Assembly: GCA_029532415.1 (NCBI GenBank)
Contig: JAQOTA010000050.1
Location: forward strand, 4,278,001-4,342,000
DNA from: Marasmius tenuissimus
Lineage: Eukaryota > Basidiomycota > Agaricomycetes > Agaricales > Marasmiaceae
DNA: 64,000 nucleotides
Direction of reading: 5' to 3'
Part shown: piece by piece, positions 28,371 to 41,737 of the stretch
Layout: every line of letters begins with the position of its first letter
How positions within the stretch are numbered: position 1 is the stretch's first letter
Notes under the pieces: generated by a model
Seen by the model: only the letters and a program-made list of their open reading frames with translations
The model's database searches: none
Told to the model about the DNA's origin: nothing
Made by a program: the position numbers and the translations under genes

Positions 28371-29129
28371 TTGACAAAGCTTCGGACAGGGACAGGTGAT
28401 ACGCTGTGATGGGAATCGGGATATGGCCGTGCTCGCTTAGGGATGGAAAGTGGGCGCTGTCCCGGGGTCTGAATCCAGTGCTAACACCATAGGCGTTCTT
28501 CGGTCACGTACGAAACGGAGATCGCCCTAAAAGCCAGGGCCTAATGCGTTGATAGAACTCTTTTTTTTTCAATCTCGAATTAGCAGAAGACATGTGCGAT
28601 ATGGGTTCACCTGGCACTTTCAATTTTGAACGCTGGTTCGCCAAGGGGGCATTATGTGGACGAGGTGCACTATTCTGGACGCATCGCCTGATGCAGGTTC
28701 TACATGGCTCCCGAACTCTCTCCTGAAGAGCCAATGAGTTTGTGGGAAGCCCTCCAGGTCGGTTGCTTGCGTGAACGTTGCGGTATTCCTCAAAGCCTCG
28801 ATCTATTTAAAAGGGCTCCATGAGTTGTCCCTGATGAACCGTTCTATGGAAGGTAAATCCCGGGATCCAGATGTCGTCAAGAGTTGACAACGAACAGGAG
28901 CTTCATTTCGTCTGACCGATGGAATCATACTGCTATGGCATTGCCAATGTAAATGAGTGAAGTGTGAATGATAATCTGGCGTGCGGTGAATTGATGACGG
29001 TAAGGAACAAGGAAAAGAACCAAATTGAAACAAATGGTCCGAGTCGCTCTCATTGATTGAGACGGTCACCACCTCCCATCCACGACGAGCTCAAGCTCTT
29101 CTCACGATTGAATCGTCGAGCTCACTGTC
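28371..29129. other. Intergenic region upstream of the Uds1 gene
   Basis: About 760 bp between the GPI copy 2 start and the Uds1-domain gene. A T9 run lies at 28560. No protein-like frame, RNA gene or repeat was found. Confidence 0.4.
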
Positions 29130-32015
29130 ATGTACGGCGTCCGCAGGTTTCTGGGCGCAGCCGCTGGCATTGGCCAACAGTCACAACCACAGGAATCGTC
29201 ACCTCCTCCTCCAGCACCTCTCAGCATTGTCAAGTCAAGTTCCATCCCTTCTGATTCTCCATCCGCATCTCCCTTTTCATCACCGGTTCAGACCACTACT
29301 GCTCTGCAAATCAAGAAGCATGGTCCCAAGCCTTCCGTTGATTCCTTCTCAGAGCCCCGTTCTTCACCATCCATGTCCCCCGTGAGCTCACGAAATGGCC
29401 CGTTACCACCTATTCCTCCCCTCAATTCGCAACCTGTGGCAGGCCCTTCATCGCCCCAAAGACCTCCCATCTCTCGAGTACAAACAGCTCGGAAACCCGT
29501 CACACCACAGCGCGAAAGTTCGGATGCAACGAAGCGAACTTCTGGTATCCTCAACATCCGCGACGAGCTTCTTTTTGGCTTGCTCGCCAGTGAAGCAGTC
29601 GTCGACAGCAAGGACTTTGAGATATTAAGTGCAGAAGAAGTAGAGGATCTTAAAAAGGTCAGCCCCTCACTCAAACGCCTGCGTCGGGTGCAAATTTTTT
29701 GACCGTACATTACTTCATAGGAACACCACATTTTAACTACTCGCGTCACTGCTCTCAACAAGAAGCTCGCTCTTGAGACCAAGATACGAGATGCGGCCGT
29801 CAGTCTATCGAAGGTTAACCAGTCTGCCAACAAGAAGATTTCCCAGAAGACGGACGAGCAGTTGGAAGCAGCCAACAAGCGTGTCGACGCAGCACAGAAG
29901 GAACTATGGCGGTTGTCCGAGCGAGCTAATGAAGTTCACAGAAAGCTGGTGGAGCATCGAGCTGGCGTCCTCAGCTGGTCAGTGAAGAATATGGAGAAGA
30001 AGGTCAATCCGGTGATGAATGGGACCGGAAAGGGCAAGGCATCGATGAATGGCATCAACAGCGGTGACTCTGGCTACGACTCCCCGATGAGTCCCGCATC
30101 AACAACGTCGTCGCTGAACGGGAATGGCAATGCTACTTTCGATGGCTTCCACTTCTTCGCAGGTCATGCCAATGCAACGGTTCCTTCCAGTCGGGATATC
30201 AAGGACCATGCTTCCCTGACCGCGGAAGTCAGCTCGCTTGAATCAAAACTCAAGGCAGCCACTGCTTCATTGGCTGAGGCAACGAAGAAGCAGGGCGAGA
30301 TGGCGAGGGAGCTTAGTATGCTACGGTTAGAGAAGGAAGAGGTGGAGACTATGATGAGCATGGATCTTCAGAATGCCGAAGAAACTATTGCTGCATTGGA
30401 GAAAGAGTTACCTGCTCTAGAATCACTCGAGACGGAGCTGGAGACATTAAGAGAGGAGAAGACCAGGTGGGAAAGGGAGCGAGAAGACTGGGAAGTAGAG
30501 AACGAGAGGAGGGGGGCGGAAGGCGAGAAAGTTGAACAAGCGGTTGTTCAGCACAAGGACGAGGAGATACGTCGGCTCAAAGCCGAACAAGAAGAACTAC
30601 ATCGGGAACTTGAGCGAATGCAAGAAGACCGCGAGGCTCTACTTAGAAAAGCTGGAGAGGAGATAGACGAAGGTGTCGATGCCATTCAGGATATCGTTCA
30701 AAAGCACTCGATACCGACAGTGTTTACACGAAGAGATTCTTCAACTTCGTACGCAATGCTCCTAGCTATGGTTGATGCGATCGACAATCACCTCGCTGAT
30801 CTCAAGTCGAAACTCGGTGGCCAAGCTCAGCACGAGGCTTCTTGGGAAGTCCTGCGGCGAAAGCTGGAGGAAGACGTTCGTTGGGACTCGATAAACGTGA
30901 GGCACTGAGTCGAGACTTGGAGGATGCCAGACGAGAACGCGAAGAGGCGAGAAGGGAAGCTAGAGAGCTGGAATCGAGGTTGAAGGATCAGCAAGAAAGC
31001 GCGTTCATGTCACCTGAACGCCCTCCGTCATTACCACTCATGATTTTCCCCACTGCATCCGAACTTGCAAACGACTCGGCCTCCGCCAAGATCATCGCGA
31101 TCTTGCAGCCTCTTTGGGCAATTCTTCCTTCGCCTGAGGCCCGGGCAGCGGTTTCCAATGCTCAGCGCTCCTTCCGTGCCGGAAGTTCACCGAGCTCCCC
31201 CTCATCACCTTCAGGCCCTGGTAGCCCTGGTTTCTTCAGCCGTGAGCTATCCGTGTCAGGAAGATCTTCACCACCAGTGAAATCGCCGAAGTCCATCGCC
31301 GAGTTGGACGTCCGAGCGCTCAAAGTCCTCTATGACAGTCGCACGCTGATGCAACAACAGCAGCTGAACCAGGCATTCAGCTTGGAAGCGTTCGTAGGAC
31401 GAATACAATCGCTTGTCATCGACGACCGGGCCCTCATCGCGAGGTTGCTGCGATTTGCCCATGCACACGACTTGTTGAAGAAGAACGCGGAGAGAGCTCA
31501 GAAATTGGCGCAGGAGAGCGGTGTTGCGCTAGAGACCTACCAAAAACAGGTTCGGATGCTCGAGGACATGGTTTCGAAGGGTACTGCTGCGTACGTCTTT
31601 CATGTTCGATTTTAATCAGGTGCACATCCTCATCAACTTTTTTTTTGTTCCCAGGCAAGACGATGTGCAACCTCTTCACGAAATGATTGATCGCCTGACT
31701 GCCGAAAAGGAGGCCCTCGAGGCGGAAGCCGCGAAACAAGCAGCAGCCTGCAAAGAACTCACCGAAGCCAACAGTGCCTTGAGCGCTCGGGCTCTTACAT
31801 TGGCGGACGAGGCTGTTTCTGCCCCCGAGAAAGCGAAACAACTCATGGAAGGCCAGCTCAACGAACTGAAGAAGGCTCTCGATGATGCTCGGGACGAAGC
31901 CGAAGCCTTGCGGAGGTCAGAGCAGAGTCAGAGCATGATGCTGATGGACGAGTTGAACACAGCGCAGACGGAGAACGACCGCCTGAGGGAGCAACTGAGG
32001 TCATTGAAGAAGTGA
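29130..32015 (+). CDS. Uds1-domain (up-regulated during septation) coiled-coil protein, with apparent frameshift
   Basis: Exons 29130-29657, 29721-31590 and 31655-32015. The N-terminus is Ser/Pro-rich; residues about 140-270 (RDELLFGLLASEAVVDSKDF, ILTTRVTALNKKLALETKIR) match the Uds1 domain (PF15456) found in fungal proteins linked to septation. The rest is mostly long coiled coil (repeated E/R/L heptads), interrupted by a Ser/Pro-rich stretch near 31190-31280. At 30879-30883 the frame shifts: the upstream frame would stop at 30908, while the downstream frame continues the coiled coil as GLDKREALSRDLEDARRERE. One extra base restores the frame and gives correct phase at the last intron, for about 919 residues. 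This is a 1-nt deletion in the genome or an assembly error. Likely a cell-division or hyphal-tip structural protein by family. Confidence 0.8.
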
Positions 32016-32143
32016 GGGTGGTATGGGTGTTGCTGCTTTCTTTTTCACTTTTCACGATTTCCAGTCATTTCGATCTCTATTATTATTATACATTCCCTCT
32101 GTCACATATCATGGACGTCCTGCAATGATACTTATGAAACGCA

Positions 32144-32170
32144 AAAAAGAAAGAAAGAAAGAAAGAGAAA
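32144..32170 (+). repeat. (AAAG)n microsatellite
   Basis: A run of AAAG units lies in the short convergent gap between the Uds1 gene and the zinc-knuckle gene. Confidence 0.85.
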
Positions 32171-32225
32171 CTACACTTGTCGAGTGTTTATAGCCAGACG
32201 CAATGGAATGTGGAAGCCAACATCT

Positions 32226-33320
32226 TCAAGTATACGCCAGCCCTGCAAAAGTGGCTACCGCGCCAACAACAGCACCACTGGCTGCCATCCCAAATCCACT
32301 GCTGCGTCTGCGAGTTGGTTCTCCGTCTTTCTTCAAACTTTGGTACAGTTTCTCGACGTCTCCCTCGTTCCTGCCAATCACGATGATGTTATGCCCCGGA
32401 TTCTCTGCGCCTGCTGGGAGGGTCCTGATGAACAAGCCTTTGGGGACCTGATCCTGGAAATCGGCCACCTCGGCGTCGGGAACCATGAAGAATTGAGCTG
32501 TAGCCTTCCCTTCCAACTTATCGAGATAGAGGGCACGGGCTTCCATCGACATAGTACGATCCAAAGGCTTCTTCTCGCCCCGTACGACATCGGCAGAAGC
32601 GTTACCGTTGCTAGGCCTAGCAGAACCGATAGAGCCTCGGGAACTCGCTGAAGACTCCGCAAAGCTACTGAACGGAGAAGGAGGGTTGAAGGAACAAGGC
32701 ATTGCGATCCTCTCCTTCTTCACTTTCCTCTCTGTGCCGTTGCTGCTATTGGAAGCCGCGATCCCTTCATCCCAATGAACCGTCTTCTGTGTACCCTCCG
32801 GCAGCTCGTTGTCCGAGGAGTCCTCTGCCTGCAACAAATTTGCAACCAGCTCGGCGGAGTAGCTGTCCAACGACGCCAAACTTTCGGCGTGCGAGACAGT
32901 CTGTCGAGCTGCGCGTTCTGACTTCCTCCGCTCCCGGATCACTGCCTTGGTGTCCTCCGGTTCGCCTTCATCCTGAACTTTCCTAGGAGTGAGCGAACGG
33001 CGACCAGCAGACTTCCTCCCCGCCTTTCGCGGAGTGGTCGGTGTCTCGTCTTCTGCGTGCTCAGCGATATCAAGCGATTGGAAGGAGTCCAGCATCGAGC
33101 TATCGACGCGTTTCTCGGCATTCGAAGGAGAGTCTGAGTTTGTTGGACAACCGCCTTTGCGAGTATGACCACGCATAGGTTGTCCGCATGTGTGGCAATG
33201 GGGAGTTTTTCGAGGTGTAACCTTGGGTGTGCCTCCGTCTTCGGTTGCAGCTTTGGATGCTTTGGTCGGGGTCTTGGTAGGTGTGCTCGTGTTGGAGAGG
33301 GTGCGAGTCGTTGGTGCCAT
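32226..33320 (-). CDS. Intron-less protein with N-terminal zinc knuckle-like motif and C-terminal membrane anchor
   Basis: A single exon encodes 364 residues starting MAPTTRTLSN. I do not recognise a named family. The N-terminus is basic and Thr/Pro-rich and contains CHTCGQPMRGHTRKGGC (about residues 42-58), a C-x2-C-x4-H-x5-C zinc-knuckle-like arrangement. A long low-complexity middle follows with RKSER-type basic patches. The C-terminal 150 residues look folded (MSMEARALYLDKLEGKATAQ, GLFIRTLPAG, NIIVIGRNEGDVEKLYQSLK). The last 23 residues form a small-residue hydrophobic helix (GAVVGAVATFAGLAYT) after RRRSSG, typical of a tail anchor. The start was chosen at 33320 because upstream in-frame sequence has no ATG. 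Function unknown. Confidence 0.75.
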   Translation of the reverse strand: MAPTTRTLSNTSTPTKTPTKASKAATEDGGTPKVTPRKTPHCHTCGQPMRGHTRKGGCPTNSDSPSNAEKRVDSSMLDSFQSLDIAEHAEDETPTTPRKAGRKSAGRRSLTPRKVQDEGEPEDTKAVIRERRKSERAARQTVSHAESLASLDSYSAELVANLLQAEDSSDNELPEGTQKTVHWDEGIAASNSSNGTERKVKKERIAMPCSFNPPSPFSSFAESSASSRGSIGSARPSNGNASADVVRGEKKPLDRTMSMEARALYLDKLEGKATAQFFMVPDAEVADFQDQVPKGLFIRTLPAGAENPGHNIIVIGRNEGDVEKLYQSLKKDGEPTRRRSSGFGMAASGAVVGAVATFAGLAYT

Positions 33321-34036
33321 TGTGATATGAGATATGAAGGATCCCAAGCAATCAATACAAAGTTTATATAGAGACGGCGGGTGGCTGGCTGGGGACAACC
33401 GAGAAAAGAACAAAGATCACCTTGGCTATTGTCCTCGTCGTCGTGGAACTGGAAAAGGAATGTTTACAATGGGAGTTACTGGTGGCCGATGACTAGGACT
33501 AGTGACGCGATGCGTTCAAAAGAACATTGTTTTGTCAATTCTGTCAGGATGACATCGTGGTAGACATACATAGTGGTGAACGTGCCGTGACCAGTGCCAA
33601 ATTCAGGAATCAATATCGAGCCGCTCGTCGTCGAGCCTAACTAATTGAACTCGGCATATAAGACGACCAATATTCGTATTTATAACGATATGTAGGTTAT
33701 GGTAGAATACATGTTCTCGAGATATACCAGAATACAACTGAAGTGCATAGTTTGATACCTTATTTTGACAATAATGCAAAGAACGTGAAGGTGAAACGAA
33801 CGGGAAAAACAAGGGAATTACAACAAGCCAGCCTTTGAGCTCAATCCCAGACAACAGAGTCGAAAAAGAAAGAGCTGAGACTATCGCCTGTAAGCTAGAA
33901 AAAGAATGCGCACCAATAGATTCTGCGAAAAAGAATATCGTAAACCAATTGACCACAGGTGGAATGAATTCGGAGAGTCTCGCAAGGATTCAGTCAAAGA
34001 TTTAGCGCTGTTACCCCAAAGCGCTTTTCTCTAGTT
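33321..34036. other. Intergenic region
   Basis: About 715 bp holding the promoter of the zinc-knuckle gene (AGTTTATATAG, TATA-like, near 33360-33370) and the 3' UTR of the poly(A) polymerase gene. Nothing else recognisable. Confidence 0.4.
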
Positions 34037-36608
<2,572 letters not shown>

Positions 36609-38393
36609 GATCAACTCGGAGGTTCTCGACGAGTTTTTAAGAGACAAGAGTGAGTTGCAACTTGTAGATGGTGGTTCGAGAGAGAAAAGCTCCTCAGCCG
36701 TGGTTGGGCGTGGGTAAGTGTTGGGCTCGGTCACCGTCCGGCGTCAGCTTAGTCAGCTCATTGTCTGATTGTTTTGACTCTTGTGCGGCAGCGCTCTGGA
36801 CTCGCGAAATAGATCCGGTATTTGTGAACATACCAGATACAGATACAACACCGACTCTACTACGATAGAATGAATACAGTCACTGTTTCAACTGATGATT
36901 TATTATTTGTTTGCAAGTCAAAGTCTCACTACTATAGAGCCCGCCTTGTCGTGAGCGGCATGCAATTTTGAATTGTCGATGAGATCTCGGGAAGCGCTAG
37001 CTTCAGCATCCACGATCCACCAACGACCCACGGTCCACTAAGAGCTACAACCGCACTCTGCGCTTCAGGAGCACCCACATCAGAGAGGTCTTTCAGAACA
37101 CCTTTCGCAAAAGGTTTCGACAGGTGGCTTTGGAGGCTACCCCCTCTTCAGTGACAACACATGCGAGTAAATTTCGGTTAGACGTTGCAGATAAGATCAC
37201 GATCATGGATGAGGTCAAAAGAATGCAACTGGAGCCGTCTTGTTATACTTCTGCCTGATGAAGAATGTGTTTCCGAACAGCATGTCGAACGGTGAGGTTA
37301 AACGCAATGCCAACAGCGTTTACCAGCCATAGTCCCCTCGACCGGCTCCGAGCAGATCACCAAACCAGCTGCGAGATCCAGCTATTGAACGAGGAGACAA
37401 AAGAATAGAGCAAGGAGTGTGTTATCTTCATTTACACCCTTCATTTGAATGATATCGTTCCCTCGATTGGCGAACACGACATGTCGTTCTGGACAACACT
37501 TCCTCTGCAATCGCCCTGGAAGGGTGCGATTTCCATCAGATTGTTTCCGCTGAGCCAGCATTGCCTGTAGCCGCATCGTAAGCCATGAGGTCAGACATTG
37601 TTCCAACACTCACATTTCCTACGAATATGATGCTGTTGTACAACTACGATCCAGGAGATCCAAAGACCACGATATCATCATCTGGCGCACCTCTGGCTAT
37701 GTTGTTGCGCACGACACTTGGCCTCTGATGGCAACAGAAATCACGAACATCGTACGTGCGTCGTCGACGAGATGCCCCAGTGCGTGGATTCCTTGAACAG
37801 GTCGAGCAAACTCGAGGGGGGAATTGTATGTAATGGCGCGTGTTTGGACATAGTATAACTTATAAGGAGATGTCCAGGTCCAGATGAAGCTAGAAATGCG
37901 TTTATTCGAGCAGTGTGCAGAGATTAGATTGGTAGCTATATGGCCCTCAGAAGATACTCACAGGCTATGCAAGCGAGCAAAAGCTCGCCTCAAAAGTGAT
38001 TAATCTGGTAGAGAGTCGTGGAGTTGGGCATGATGGTGATCAGGTTTTCAGAAGGTTTTTGTTGACTCGTGGCTGATGCTGTGATGGGTGAGTTATTGAG
38101 GGTTGCTGTATGTGAGGAAAAGGGGGTGGATATTTAGACACGGCGCAGAGGACAAATTATTGGACTTACGAGGAGGTTGAACGTCGCTTAACCTAAATGG
38201 ACGATAAGAGAAATGTGAAGGAAGAGAATTGGATACTGATATACTCGCGCGTCCAGATACAAGATCACATACGAGCCCAGCATTATGCAATCCTTCGAAG
38301 AAATCCAATCCAACGTTCATAATCTCCAACCTCGCTGGTATGAGTACATGGAATGACTATTGACCTGTACCTTATTAGACATTCGAACAAACC
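36609..38393. other. 1.8-kb gap without a recognisable gene
   Basis: No frame over 80 residues is convincing. The minus strand at 37380-37700 has short protein-like pieces (LMAYDAATGNAGSAE, RHVVFANRGNDIIQMKG) interrupted by stops, which could be the relic of a repeat protein, but this is weak. Otherwise promoter and 3' UTR sequence. Confidence 0.35.
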
Positions 38394-39419
38394 TCAATCC
38401 CTATATCGTCCGTGAGGACGTCGGTTGTCATCGTCGTCCGAATGGTCACGGTCACGTCTCCTTGGAGGCGTTCTTGACCGTGAGCGGTAATCTCGCCTGG
38501 GAGGCGTTCTGCTGCGAGAATGGTCTCGACGACGCGGAGACCGAGACCGGGTCATTCGCTTACGGTCATCACGACCTGCGCCACGTCCCCCGAGTGATTC
38601 GAGGAGAGCTTCGACACCTTTGGTACCCTCCGATTTCTTCAACTTTCTCGCTTTCTTCTCTCGTTTCCTTTCCTTTCGAGCGCGTCGCTCCTCCGGGGTC
38701 TCGTTCTTGTGCTTGCCCTTTGACTTTGACTTCTTCGACTTCTTGAGGGCCTTTTCCTCTCGTCGTTTTTGGAGAAGGTAATCGCGCATAGGGTCTTCCG
38801 GGTCAATTTCTGGGCCTGACGAGTCAGAGGACTCTGAATCAGGATTATCATCTGAACTGCAGATCAATAAAGAGACAGATGAGGGGGCGACGTGTGTCGC
38901 ACCTTGAACCATCTCTGGTCTAGCATTGAATGTCTCTTCCTCGGGCTCAATCCACTCTCCGTCTTCGCCTTTCGACCTCGGTTGCCTATAGTTCTTGACA
39001 TGGTCGACGCGTAAGGTCCTTTCCAGGACCTTCGCACCGTTCAGATTGTCGACCGCCAGGATGGTTGATCTTTGGTCCTCATACATAAGAAATGCAAATC
39101 CTTTGGGTTTCCCAGTTTCCTTGTCCCTAGGCATATTGACGTCCATGATTTCGCCAAATCTAGGAATTGCTCGACACTTGGACTTCGAAGATCAAGATAT
39201 GAAGACTCACTGAGAGAATATTGTTATCACGTCTCCTTCCGTGAGTTCATTATGCAGTCCTCCGACAAAGATACGCGCTGAATCTTTGTATTCGTCGTGC
39301 CATGACGCAGACGTGCCAAGCTGCAGTTCAGCATCGTTTATTCGGTTGATTTCTTTGACGACACTGTGGCAAGGATTGAGCCCAACTTTCGTTAGATAGA
39401 TTGAAAGGACGTACTTCAT
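38394..39419 (-). CDS. ist3: RES complex RNA-binding protein Ist3/RBMX2
   Basis: Ist3 (Snu17; RBMX2 in animals) is the RRM subunit of the RES complex, which binds pre-mRNA in the activated spliceosome and helps splicing and nuclear retention. Exons 39415-39419, 39211-39363 and 38394-39159 (minus strand) give 307 residues. Exon 1 is five bases: ATG plus AA. The N-terminus MNVVKEINRINDAELQLG is followed by the WHDEYKDSARIFVGGL entry to the RRM (RNP2 IFVGGL; RNP1 KGFAFLMY) and the post-RRM helix segment LRVDHVKNYRQP, all typical. The C-terminus is an unusually long Lys/Glu then Arg/Ser-rich tail (SRSRTPPRR repeats) like the metazoan RBMX2. It is divergent to eIF3d, with 173 bp between the starts. 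Confidence 0.92.
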
Positions 39420-39592
39420 GACAGCCTAAGCAGTCGCGACGAATGCGACAATGTGGGTAGAGGTCCGAGGAGACCTGCAGCGTCCAGCGCTACTGCGAAC
39501 TAGTGGCTGAAAATGGAATATTAATCTCACGCTCTAACCAACGAAAAAATTTGTCGACGTCCAAACGTTCAACCTTCGATCGTGGACTGAAA
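39420..39592. promoter_or_regulatory. Bidirectional promoter, ist3 / eIF3d
   Basis: Only 173 bp lie between the two start codons. No TATA box is evident. Confidence 0.5.
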
Positions 39593-41659
39593 ATGCCTTC
39601 TTTCTCATTGCCCCCTATTCGCGACAACCCAGACGGAGGATGGGGTCCATCTTCATCCAATCTACCAGAACAATCTAAGTTCAAGGACATTCCATATGCG
39701 CCCTACTCAAAATCCGATAAACTTGGTCGATTTGCAGACTGGAACGAAACTACTGGCGATGGACGACAAACCGCTGTGGGTCTTCCCGCGACACAAAATG
39801 CCCGCACTGGCCCAGGTGGAAGGAGAAGGGATGGCGCGCAAGCGTTTGGAAGCGGTACCGCTAGTGCATTCGCTTACTTCCATGTCGAAGACGAGTCATC
39901 CTTCTCTCTCGTCGATAACAAGGCCGCTCCTACTCGTAAGGCAGGCCAATTCACTCGTGGAAGGGGTGGCGGAAGGGGCGGTGCTGCCTCGTACACGACT
40001 CGTGGAGGCACTCAGCGCGGACGCGGTGGTTTCAATTCTGGGAGAGGAAACGCTCAAAGAGGCGGAAGGAAGGGATGGAGAGATTGGGAAAAGGCAAGCA
40101 CCAGGTTGAGGCTGAGACACAGGTTTCCTGATCGTTTCGATAGGGCACTCGCACTCGCGAATCGTCAGTCGTCATTTCACCTCAATGGAGCATACTTGAG
40201 GAAGTTGAATTCCATCGGCTCGCGAAATTGCGTCTCGAAGTTGATGAACCAGAAGACCTGTATGGAAAAGTGACTCTGGCGATGCGAACTTTACTGATAA
40301 TTTTGGTCACTAGCGATGCGTACGGAAAGATCTATCCATACGATAAAACCTACGATCGGGTCACAACCAAAACTGAGAAACCATTGGTTCCGCAAGACCG
40401 AATCAAGTATAACACTACGACTTCAGATGACCCCGTCATCCAACAGGTACCTTGATTCGATTTTTTCGGAAAACGTGCCTGACCTGGCTTCCCTTCTAGC
40501 TCGCCAACAAAAACACGGCAACTGTTTATACCACTGATGGTATCCTTAGTGTGTTGATGTGCGCTCCTCGGTCCGTTTACCCCTGGGATATTGTCATCGT
40601 GAGGGAGGGAAACAACCTATATTTCGACAAGAGAGATGGTGGCCCATTCGATACTGTAACAGTAAACGAAAATGCGGCCGATCCACCCCAAGATCCAGCA
40701 CCACCTAACCCGAACAATCCCAATGAAAAGGCGCCCGAAGCACCTTCTATCAACTCAGCTACCTCACTGTCCTTGGAAGCGACCTACATTAACCAGAACT
40801 TTGGCTTCCAGACAGTGACCGAAAATCCTCCCCCTCCGGCGGTGGACTTCGCTCACCCCAACCCCTTCTACGGTCCGGACGAAACCGATCCTTTGGCCTC
40901 TTGTGGGTACCGGTACCGTGTATTCGATCTGGGTATCACGGAGGACGAGGACATCAAGATCTGTGTGCGCACGGAAGTTGACGCGTACACTCCTGGAGCC
41001 GGCAATCCTCGAGATGGTCAAGGTTTGATTACTATCCGTGCGCTCAATGAATTCGACCCCAGAGCCCAAGGAGCCGGCGGAGCTCCCGATTGGAGAACGA
41101 AGCTTGATGCTCAGCGTGGTGCTGTTGTTGCGACTGAGATGAAGAATAACAGTTGTAAACTGGCTAAATGGGCTGTTCAAAGTATTCTCGCTGGTGCCGA
41201 TTTGATGAAGATTGGGTATGTGTTTGTCCAGATTATGCTCTTCCTGTGGTACTCATATTCAATTCTACTTTAGATACATCTCACGAGCCAATCCCAGGGA
41301 TAATACTCGTCATGTCATTCTGAGCACGGCTTCCATGCGGCCAACAGACTTTGCAGCGCAGTTGAATGTATCCTTAGCGAACGGATGGGGTATTGTCAGG
41401 ACAGTGACAGACCTGTGCATGAAGCAGCCGGAGGGAAAGTACGTCCTGGTCAAAGATCCCAACAAGGTGGGTATTTGCCTTCTATCTGTCTATCATTTTC
41501 TTTCTCTTGCCCCGTTTCACGTCGAATTATTCTATTCGTTGCTGAATATTGTCTGCATAGCCGGTGATCCGCTTGTACGCCATCCCAGCTGGCACCTTTA
41601 CGGAGCACGACGAAGAAGGCGATGGTTTCGATGAAGAGCAAGGTGATCTCACGGCGTAA
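39593..41659 (+). CDS. Translation initiation factor eIF3 subunit d
   Basis: eIF3d (Moe1 in fission yeast) is a subunit of eIF3 at the mRNA exit side of the 40S ribosome and can bind the mRNA cap. Exons 39593-40093, 40144-40259, 40314-40446, 40500-41215, 41274-41466 and 41561-41659 give 585 residues. Landmarks: [15 protein letters not shown] at the start, FADWNE, an Arg/Gly-rich segment, [128 protein letters not shown] and an acidic tail. Intron 1 (40094-40143) begins with GC rather than GT; only this junction gives the conserved TRTRESS frame. Everything else is GT-AG. Confidence 0.95.
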
Positions 41660-41737
41660 AGTTCACCCCCGCGACTCTGTAGCTTGTTCTATTAAGTTGT
41701 AAAAATACACATACAGGAGCTCATCGTGACAGGTCCC

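Noticed and set aside
32384..32660. Open frames on both strands inside the zinc-knuckle gene
   Set aside because: Shadow frames of a GC-rich single-exon gene; the chosen frame has the coherent tail anchor and basic patches.
37380..37700. Possible WD40-type relic on the minus strand
   Set aside because: Only a few residues (YDAATG) resemble a repeat, and stops interrupt it; not enough to call a pseudogene.
38873..38918. Candidate intron in the ist3 last exon (GTGCGA...TGCAG)
   Set aside because: Its removal (46 nt) would shift the frame out of the conserved acidic/KR-rich tail; the unspliced frame is fully open, so it was kept as exon.
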